Source of the DNA: JAOAIV01 sp038849555
GTDB taxonomy: Archaea > Thermoproteota > Bathyarchaeia > Bathyarchaeales > Bathycorpusculaceae
Length of the DNA: 19,902 nucleotides
Reading direction: 5' to 3'
Assembly: GCA_038849555.1 (NCBI GenBank)
Contig: JAWCMT010000027.1
Location: forward strand, 1-19,902
Shown here: positions 1 through 4,561 of the stretch, one piece after another
Layout: each line of letters begins with the position of its first letter
Numbering within the stretch: position 1 is the stretch's first letter
The notes under the pieces: model-generated
Database searches by the model: none
What the model saw: only the letters and a program-made list of their open reading frames with translations
Told to the model about the DNA's origin: nothing
Program-made: the position numbers and the translations under genes

Positions 1-191
1 GGAATTATCTCTCCTCGAAGATTCGTTACGCCTTTAACGTAAGGTGGAGCATACGGGACAGGCGTGGCACCTTCAAAATTTTTGACTTCCCTCACTTGAT
101 GTACATCAACGCCGTAAAATACGTTATCCAGCGTGAATGTTAGCATTTTTATTTCTTCCGCTGTTTCAACTTCGGTGTCTGCGTTCGACAT
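1..191 (-). CDS. cheW: CheW chemotaxis adaptor (N-terminal part, cut by window edge)
   Basis: The first 63 codons of a gene that runs off the left edge. The reverse-strand reading from ATG at 191 gives an acidic leader (MSNADTEVETAEEIK), then a beta-strand-rich stretch with FYGVDVHQVREV, TPVPYAPPYVKGV and NLRGEII. These are the hallmark blocks of the CheW domain (F-G-I-D-I-x-x-V-R-E-I, P-x-A-P-x-x-V-x-G-V-x-N-L-R-G). CheW couples membrane receptors to the kinase CheA in the cytoplasm. A GGTG sequence lies about seven bases before the ATG. The gene points the same way as the cheC-cheR-cheA operon at the right end of the window but is separated from it by about 15 kb of mostly unrelated genes. 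CheV or a CheW-like domain in a larger protein cannot be excluded because the rest is missing. Confidence 0.9.
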   Translation of the reverse strand, partial: MSNADTEVETAEEIKMLTFTLDNVFYGVDVHQVREVKNFEGATPVPYAPPYVKGVTNLRGEII

Positions 192-218
192 TGGAACACC
201 TATCAGTTTTTTTCAGTT

Positions 219-237
219 AGCGTATTCGGAAAACGCT
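219..237. promoter_or_regulatory. Inverted repeat upstream of cheW
   Basis: AGCGT at 219-223 and ACGCT at 233-237 form perfect 5-bp arms around a 9-nt spacer. The element ends 28 bp upstream of the cheW start codon, in or next to its likely 5' leader. An AT-rich stretch at about 238-256 could be the TATA region. It may be an operator or a leader hairpin; five-base arms can also arise by chance. Confidence 0.3.
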
Positions 238-430
238 TATTTGTTTATTATGAAATCTCTGTATGTATCCCAGATTATTATCATTAGTTTTGAACAAGGC
301 GCTGCCGAAATCGCCACTTCCTCTTAATGATAGAAAGCCAAGGTTCCACAGATAAGTTAAATCTTTATGAAAAAGTCTATCGACTGCACTAACCCCGCAT
401 TATACTCTTACTCTTTAGTGTGTTTGATTT

Positions 431-459
431 CAAAAAAGCCAACACGAAATTTCTTGGCT
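431..459 (-). terminator. Hairpin followed by T6 on the minus strand
   Basis: On the minus strand AGCCAA and TTGGCT form a perfect 6-bp stem around an 11-nt loop, followed at once by six T (A run at 432-437 on the plus strand). This is the shape of an intrinsic terminator. It lies downstream, in minus orientation, of the two repeat copies at 476-599, so it could end a leftward non-coding transcript of those repeats. Archaeal termination mainly needs the U-tract, so the role of the stem is inferred. Confidence 0.4.
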
Positions 460-475
460 AAAGCAACCGAAGTGT

Positions 476-524
476 CCTCATATTTGGCGCATATTAGAGA
501 TTCATTGCAGAAACAGTAGAGGGT
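476..524 (+). repeat. Dispersed structured repeat, copy L1
   Basis: The first 39 bases match the minus-strand sequence starting at 15223 at 34 positions, including identical blocks TCATATTTGG and GATTCATTGCAGAAAC. TAGAGGGT then follows in both after a one-base length difference. A related copy (L2) lies 33 bp downstream. It is not within any gene. It could be a regulatory element, a non-coding RNA module or the remains of a small mobile element. Confidence 0.75.
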
Positions 525-545
525 AGGTTCTCCGCCAACGCCGAA

Positions 546-567
546 GCCTATTAGCCGCCTATTAGCC
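546..567 (+). repeat. Perfect tandem 11-bp repeat
   Basis: GCCTATTAGCC occurs twice head to tail (546-556 and 557-567). The second unit forms the left edge of repeat copy L2. CTATTAG is also present in the copy near 15200, so the motif belongs to the repeat family. Confidence 0.8.
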
Positions 568-599
568 AATCAATGCAGAAAACAATAGAGGGGGTCTAT
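557..599 (+). repeat. Dispersed structured repeat, copy L2
   Basis: It contains CTATTAGC, then A-T-C-A-A-T-G-C-A-G-A-A-A, then ATAGA-GGGGG-TCTAT. The order is the same as in the inverted copy at 15170-15223, where the last part reads ATAGA-GGG-TCTAT. The inner 5-bp inverted repeat is kept while the loop length differs. It ends 85 bp upstream of the hydrolase start codon. Confidence 0.7.
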
Positions 600-684
600 C
601 GGGTAGTCAGAGGATATGGTGGAAAGCGAGCAGAAACTTCTTTAAAACTCAGCGCATAATAGGTTCTTGTGGAGGAATCAAGTT

Positions 685-1374
685 ATGGCGGTAGATAGTA
701 TTCCTGAAAAAAACGCGATTCTTTTCGTGTGGTTCAACCATTATGCTGGTGTATTAATCAAAACTCCCTCTAAAACGCTGGTCATAGACCCCGTGGACGT
801 GAAGGCGCGTAGCTTTCTTAACACGGATGCGGTTTTGATAACGCATGAGCATTATGATCACTTAGATCAGCGTTTGATATCGGAAATTCAAAAAGTTTCA
901 AATTGCATGGTTATAGCTGATTCTTCCTCAGCGCAGCGGTTGCGGCATGTTATCCCCTCAAATAAACTGCAGGAAATCAACGTTGGGAAGGAAATTAAAA
1001 TCGGTGATGTTTCGGTTAAGGCGGAAAAATGCAATCATCCTGCGGTCAAGCCTGTAACTTACATAATCACTAGTGAAGACGGCGTAAAAGTCTTCCATAC
1101 TGCGGACAGCCTGCCGTATCCTGAACTTGCTGCCATTGGTGAAAGAGAAAAGTTTGATGTTGTCTTTTGCACGGTAGGCATTGCGCCTGGCACGTCGCCT
1201 GAAACAGGCTTTGAAATCGCAAGATTAACAAAGCCGCAAGTGGCGGTGCCTTACCACACGAACTCAGCAGCACATCAACAGAAGTTCGCTGAGTTGCTCA
1301 AAAAAGAGCTGCCGAGAACCGCATGCTTGATTCCAGAGCTTAATAAAATTTATCAAGTTTCAAAGAGGAAGTGA
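685..1374 (+). CDS. Metallo-beta-lactamase-fold metal-dependent hydrolase
   Basis: A cytoplasmic 229-residue protein of the UlaG/UPF0173-like branch of the metallo-beta-lactamase fold. It shows the metal-binding signature T-H-E-H-Y-D-H-L-D at residues 53-61 (His54, His56, Asp58, His59). Further metal-ligand regions are C-N-H-P near residue 113, F-H-T-A-D-S and V-P-Y-H-T-N. The start at ATG 685 is chosen because GGAGG lies at 671-675 with nine bases between; an in-frame TTG at 667 lies ahead of that site and is unlikely. The substrate cannot be told from sequence. Its stop overlaps the start of pyrE by 4 bases (GTGA), so the two are translationally coupled in one operon. Confidence 0.85.
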   Translation: MAVDSIPEKNAILFVWFNHYAGVLIKTPSKTLVIDPVDVKARSFLNTDAVLITHEHYDHLDQRLISEIQKVSNCMVIADSSSAQRLRHVIPSNKLQEINVGKEIKIGDVSVKAEKCNHPAVKPVTYIITSEDGVKVFHTADSLPYPELAAIGEREKFDVVFCTVGIAPGTSPETGFEIARLTKPQVAVPYHTNSAAHQQKFAELLKKELPRTACLIPELNKIYQVSKRK

Positions 1375-2006
1375 AAACCATTACAGCACAAAAAGACGAA
1401 CAAAAATTGAAAATTGAAATCGCAAAGGCTCTGCACAAAATCGACGCGCTGAAATTTGGAGTCTTCAAACTTTCAAGTGGGAAAATAAGCCCATACTATA
1501 TTGACCTCCGTATAGTGCCCAGTTTCCCAGATGCTTATAGGCAAATCTGCGACTTCTACGAAAATTACATCATCAATAAAGTGGAACTAAAAAACTTTGA
1601 CAGAATCGCGGGCGTCCCTACCGCAGGAATACCCTTCGCCTCTCAAATTGCTTACAACTTGAAAAAACCGTTTCTCTATGTGCGAAAAGATGTTCGACGC
1701 CACGGCAGACAAAGAAGAGTGGAGGGAATACTCGTTTCAGGAGACCGCGTTTTGCTAATTGACGACTTAATCACAACTGGATTGAACTTGAAAAAGGCGG
1801 CGCAAGCCATAAGAGCTGAAGGCGGAGTGGTTAACGACGCAGTCGCCTTTTTAGATAGAGAGGAAGGCGGAAAAGAAAAACTGGAAAAGCTCGGCATAAA
1901 AGTTCACACGCTGGTCAAAATAAGCGAAATAGCTAACATACTATATGAATTAGGCGCCATTGACGAAGAGAGCCTTAAAACCATTCTGAAACAGGTTAAG
2001 AAATAA
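1371..2006 (+). CDS. pyrE: Orotate phosphoribosyltransferase (PyrE-type)
   Basis: Joins orotate to PRPP to make orotidine 5'-phosphate in de novo pyrimidine synthesis, in the cytoplasm. The 211-residue length fits the family. The PRPP-binding signature V-L-L-I-D-D-L-I-T-T-G is at residues 127-137. An early block K-L-S-S-G-K-x-S-P-Y-Y-I-D (33-45) and G-V-P-T-A-G-I-P (81-88) also fit. The flexible catalytic loop reads Y-V-R-K-D-V-R-R-H-G (103-112); where most members have Lys at the fourth position after Arg-Lys (K103 of the Salmonella enzyme) this protein has Arg109. The start is GTG, overlapping the hydrolase stop. It converges on the TBP gene, whose end is 22 bp away. Another type I phosphoribosyltransferase is a lesser possibility. 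Confidence 0.88.
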   Translation: MKTITAQKDEQKLKIEIAKALHKIDALKFGVFKLSSGKISPYYIDLRIVPSFPDAYRQICDFYENYIINKVELKNFDRIAGVPTAGIPFASQIAYNLKKPFLYVRKDVRRHGRQRRVEGILVSGDRVLLIDDLITTGLNLKKAAQAIRAEGGVVNDAVAFLDREEGGKEKLEKLGIKVHTLVKISEIANILYELGAIDEESLKTILKQVKK

Positions 2007-2028
2007 CAGAAAAACGGCTAATTGGCAA

Positions 2029-2589
2029 TTAATCGTAGAAAATTAGTTTCTTCTCTTCCAACAGCACGTGCAGTTTTTGCACCGCGTCATAAACATCCTG
2101 CTCTCTTTTGGCGCCGGTGCAGACGAGTTTTCCGCTTGCGAACAGCAGAATTACCACCTTCGGCTCGTCCATCCTGTAGATTAAACCTGGAAACTGTTCA
2201 GGTTCATACATAGTTTTTCCAAGCGTGTAGGCGGCCTTTTCCAAGTCAATCATCCCGCCTAAGCCTGCTGAAGCAACGATATTCTGTATTTTTAACTCTG
2301 GCTTGCTGATGATTATTATTCCACCCTTCTTCAATTCCTTAATGACTTTCATAACTGCCCGGCGCGCTTCCTTCTCGGATTTGGCACCCGTGCACACCAT
2401 TTTTCCTGAATTGAAAATTAGCGTTGCCGTCTTTGGTCTCTTCAACCGAAAAACTAGCCCGGGGAACTGTTCTGGACGATACTCAACGCCCGGATAGCCC
2501 TTCACCACCGCGTTTAAGTCAACCTTTTGATTCAAGGTTGCAGAAGCAACGACGTTTTCGATACTTATTGTGGCTTTAACTTGTGGCAT
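2029..2589 (-). CDS. tbp: TATA-box-binding protein (TBP)
   Basis: General archaeal transcription factor that binds TATA boxes and recruits TFB and RNA polymerase. The 186-residue protein shows the two direct repeats of the TBP saddle. First repeat: I-S-I-E-N-V-V-A-S-A-T-L then F-P-G-L-V-F-R-L and F-N-S-G-K-M-V-C-T-G-A-K. Second repeat: L-K-I-Q-N-I-V-A-S-A then F-P-G-L-I-Y-R-M and F-A-S-G-K-L-V-C-T-G-A-K. The start is placed at ATG 2589 rather than the upstream in-frame ATG at 2628. TATA-like sequence at 2630-2653 lies right against the upstream ATG, so transcription should begin downstream of it, and the mature protein then starts at MPQVKATISIENVV, as usual for archaeal TBPs. Confidence 0.96.
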   Translation of the reverse strand: MPQVKATISIENVVASATLNQKVDLNAVVKGYPGVEYRPEQFPGLVFRLKRPKTATLIFNSGKMVCTGAKSEKEARRAVMKVIKELKKGGIIIISKPELKIQNIVASAGLGGMIDLEKAAYTLGKTMYEPEQFPGLIYRMDEPKVVILLFASGKLVCTGAKREQDVYDAVQKLHVLLEEKKLIFYD

Positions 2590-2628
2590 TATTTTCCCTT
2601 CTCTTCTTAGCTGTGACTGAGCACACAT

Positions 2629-2653
2629 TCTTATAAAGGGTTTTATTTATAAA
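2629..2653 (-). promoter_or_regulatory. TATA-box region of the TBP gene
   Basis: The minus strand contains TATTTATAAA and, just after it, CTTTATAAG. Either would put the transcription start near 2623-2608, giving a leader of about 20-35 bases before the ATG at 2589 that contains a weak AGAAGGGA ribosome-binding-like stretch. The region lies between the signal peptidase stop and the TBP start, so TBP probably has its own promoter. Confidence 0.5.
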
Positions 2654-2658
2654 TACAT

Positions 2659-3315
2659 CTATGTTTGCAGATGCTCTTCTTTCTCCTTTTCTCCCTTAAA
2701 TAGCGGAATGATGAATTCAACAATCAATATTATTATTATAAGCGCTACGATTATGGGCAAGCCTATCGAGTTCCGCATGAACAGTACAATATGCCCCACC
2801 CAGGGAATGCGCATAACAACCTTGCCAACCACGTAGTCTTCGCGTATACCTGGAATACCATTTGTGCCCCACGGGTCATATTCTAATGGAGTTGGAATCT
2901 CCGGCCACTTTATATGGCTGTTTCCGTCTCCTTTGGTTCTAAAATACAATGTGCCATTAATTTCATCGACAGCCACTATTCTATGTACGATTAGCTCGTC
3001 AGGGTATTCGGGTTTTTTGAAAACGATTATATCGCTATTCGGGTAATCCGCGTTCAGTTCCTCAGGTTTCACTCCTTGCACGATTATGAGATCGCCTATG
3101 TGCAAAGTATGCGAGAAGGGATGTGACCAGCCGTCGCATGCGCCATCGTATGGCACGCACATGCTACCGCTTATAACGGCCAGCGCGGGATAAGGTGTGT
3201 TCAACGCGATTTGTAAGCCGTACCAGAAGCCAAAGATAAATAGGGCAATCAAACCGATGACGATAATTGTTTGGACGTACTCGTTATGCCAAAGCTTTTT
3301 GAGAGTAGGAATCAA
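2659..3315 (-). CDS. sec11: Signal peptidase I, archaeal/ER (Sec11) type
   Basis: Membrane protease (family S26B) that removes signal peptides from secreted proteins. The 218-residue protein has a membrane segment at about residues 15-35. The catalytic serine block A-V-I-S-G-S-M (Ser about 51) follows, then the D-L-I-I-V-Q-G strand, then V-H-R-I-V-A-V with the His that replaces the bacterial Lys. T-K-G-D-G-N and G-K-V-V-M-R-I-P-W-V-G come next. A second membrane segment (about 184-207) ends in a charged tail. The start is TTG at 3315, with GAGG seven bases before it. It lies upstream of TBP on the same strand with a 69-bp gap. Confidence 0.92.
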   Translation of the reverse strand: MIPTLKKLWHNEYVQTIIVIGLIALFIFGFWYGLQIALNTPYPALAVISGSMCVPYDGACDGWSHPFSHTLHIGDLIIVQGVKPEELNADYPNSDIIVFKKPEYPDELIVHRIVAVDEINGTLYFRTKGDGNSHIKWPEIPTPLEYDPWGTNGIPGIREDYVVGKVVMRIPWVGHIVLFMRNSIGLPIIVALIIIILIVEFIIPLFKGEKEKEEHLQT

Positions 3316-3436
3316 ATTAGCGCCTCAATTTTTAGTATGAAATGTTCTTATTCAATGAGGTCTCTGTTTTAAAACTTACCGCTTTTGATGTGAAAAAGAA
3401 AAATGAGGAAGTAAAATAGTGAACGACAGCTGGTAA

Positions 3437-3449
3437 CGGTGAAGCACCG
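3437..3449. other. Small perfect hairpin downstream of the zinc-ribbon gene
   Basis: CGGTG and CACCG form a 5-bp stem around a 3-nt loop, inside a wider pair CAGCT (3427-3431) and AGCTG (3461-3465). It lies in the 160-bp gap between the zinc-ribbon stop and the signal peptidase start. No T-tract follows it on the minus strand, so it is at best a weak transcript-end or leader structure. Confidence 0.25.
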
Positions 3450-3475
3450 CTGGCATTTTTAGCTGGGTTCGCAGT

Positions 3476-3643
3476 TTAGATTTTCTTTTTACTCAGCACT
3501 TCGCGGAAGGTGTGACCCTTTGGGCATTGGTACAGCCCGATTTCCAGTTGCATCCGTTTTCCTGATTTGTCTGGTCTCCCAGCCATCTTCCACGTCTTCT
3601 TCATCTTCGGGACGTCAGCACCACATTTTGGACATTTAGCCAA
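3476..3643 (-). CDS. Small zinc-ribbon protein, 55 residues
   Basis: A short gene found by reading the minus strand: TTG start at 3643 with GGAGG seven bases upstream, TAA stop at 3476-3478. The product starts M-A-K-C-P-K-C-G-A and has a second metal knuckle C-P-K-G-H-T-F. Likely zinc ligands are Cys4, Cys7, Cys40 and His44 (or a partner-supplied ligand). About a quarter of the residues are Lys or Arg, and a W-K-M-A-G-R-P-D-K-S-G-K-R stretch lies between the knuckles. Proteins of this kind occur in archaea as stand-alone zinc ribbons; binding of nucleic acid or ribosome is a guess from charge only. It is followed at some distance by the signal peptidase gene on the same strand. Confidence 0.85.
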   Translation of the reverse strand: MAKCPKCGADVPKMKKTWKMAGRPDKSGKRMQLEIGLYQCPKGHTFREVLSKKKI

Positions 3644-3960
3644 TTTGATTCCTCCGTAATGTTACGTTTCCATGGTTTCTTATGATGGTGGATAAATAAC
3701 TTTCCATTGTTTTTAAATAGAAAATCCACATTTAAACAGCGGAATTATACATTTTTATGTTAAAGAGTGTTGAAACCCAGATAAAACAGCTAACCATGTC
3801 GTAAACAAAATGCAAGCAAATCCCCTCCATCAAGCATCTTGCCGCAGCATGCGCTTTAAAAACAGGAAAGCTTGCATATTACATTAAACCGATAAAATGC
3901 AATAATGAGTGTAATTAAGTTTCAACAGCAAATGATTTACGCAGTGTTTATTCTTGTTTG
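3644..3960. other. Intergenic region without recognisable gene
   Basis: AT-rich sequence between the zinc-ribbon gene and the acetyltransferase gene, both on the minus strand. Minus-strand TTTAAAAAC near 3710 is a candidate TATA box for the zinc-ribbon gene, leaving a leader of about 40 bases. No open reading frame with a supported start, no tRNA-like fold and no copy of the dispersed repeat was seen. Confidence 0.5.
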
Positions 3961-4473
3961 TTATTCTTCAATGTTCTTGGAAAACCAGACGTAGCTTTCA
4001 GCCTGCTTGAAACCGAGTTTCTTGACGAAACGCATTCCTGCAGCATTCCCACTTTCTATGTCTACAATTGCGATTCTAGCGCCTTTCTGTTTAAATCGCT
4101 TTTCCAGTTCGTTGTATAACTTTTTTCCAACACCCATTTTCTGTCTGATTTTTTGCACGCCAACCCAGTTAAAGTAACCGTATTTCCATGGACTTTGAGG
4201 CCTTTTCAGTATGACGCCTAAGGCGAACCCCACAATTTTACGGGTTTTAGCCTCTTCAGCAACTAAACAAAGATCTGGCGCGTTATTAAAAAGCGACAGC
4301 AACTCATCCACATTCCATGTTCTGTAAGTGAAAGGCAGGTAGGAAGGCGTGAAAATTTTTTCACCCAAATGCCACACTTTAGAGAGATCTTCCAGAGCCA
4401 TTTGCCGAATTTCTATTGCCGCCTTTTTCTTGGCGCGTTTTGCTTTTTTCCTAGTTTTTCCGTTTCTCGGCAT
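3961..4473 (-). CDS. GNAT-family N-acetyltransferase
   Basis: Probable acetyl-CoA-dependent N-acetyltransferase, 170 residues. The first 20 residues are very basic (PRNGKTRKKAKRAKKKAA). The GNAT fold follows: I-E-I-R-Q-M strand, V-G-F-A-L-G-V strand, then the acetyl-CoA loop R-Q-K-M-G-V-G-K-K-L (about 110-119), then I-V-D-I-E-S-G-N-A-A-G-M-R-F-V-K-K-L-G-F near the end, typical of motif B. It is RimI-like in outline, but the acceptor is unknown. The basic leader could bind nucleic acid or ribosome; that is inference. It is divergent from the Lhr gene with 88 bp between. The minus strand reads GCTTATATC at about 4502-4511, a good TATA box that gives a very short leader. Confidence 0.82.
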   Translation of the reverse strand: MPRNGKTRKKAKRAKKKAAIEIRQMALEDLSKVWHLGEKIFTPSYLPFTYRTWNVDELLSLFNNAPDLCLVAEEAKTRKIVGFALGVILKRPQSPWKYGYFNWVGVQKIRQKMGVGKKLYNELEKRFKQKGARIAIVDIESGNAAGMRFVKKLGFKQAESYVWFSKNIEE

Positions 4474-4501
4474 TATCTTTCGTGTTTACTCTGGCGAGAT
4501 T

Positions 4502-4511
4502 AGATATAAGC
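4502..4511 (-). promoter_or_regulatory. TATA box for the acetyltransferase gene
   Basis: The minus strand reads GCTTATATCT, ending about 29 bp before the ATG at 4473. Transcription would then begin within a few bases of the start codon, matching the absence of a ribosome binding site there. Confidence 0.45.
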
Positions 4512-4561
4512 TCTTTGAAAAGTTATCCAAAACATTTTTACTGTTGATTTAGCGCTTACTT

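Larger units (their letters stand above)
192..684. other. Long divergent intergenic region with repeats and hairpins
   Basis: This stretch separates cheW (leftward) from the hydrolase gene (rightward). No convincing coding region was found. It holds an inverted repeat AGCGT/ACGCT at 219-237 close to the cheW start. It also holds a hairpin AGCCAA/TTGGCT at 437-459 with a run of six A on its left side (T6 on the minus strand), and two copies of a dispersed repeat at 476-524 and 557-599. The sequence TTTTAAAG near 640-650 could be a TATA box on either strand. A small non-coding RNA is possible but is not demonstrated. Confidence 0.6.

Noticed and set aside
133..327. Plus-strand reading frame of 64 codons
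   Set aside because: Runs antisense to the start of cheW, whose CheW-domain signature is clear; no ribosome site and no recognisable motif.
476..599. CRISPR array
   Set aside because: Only two imperfect units with an unlike spacing, no cas genes, and the third copy is 14.5 kb away in inverted orientation.
2590..2628. Longer TBP start (13 extra residues)
   Set aside because: TATA-like sequence abuts that ATG, so transcription should begin downstream of it; archaeal TBPs start near the later Met.
3716..3960. Possible RNA gene in the AT-rich gap
   Set aside because: No tRNA-like arms, no C/D or H/ACA box set and no strong stem were found.
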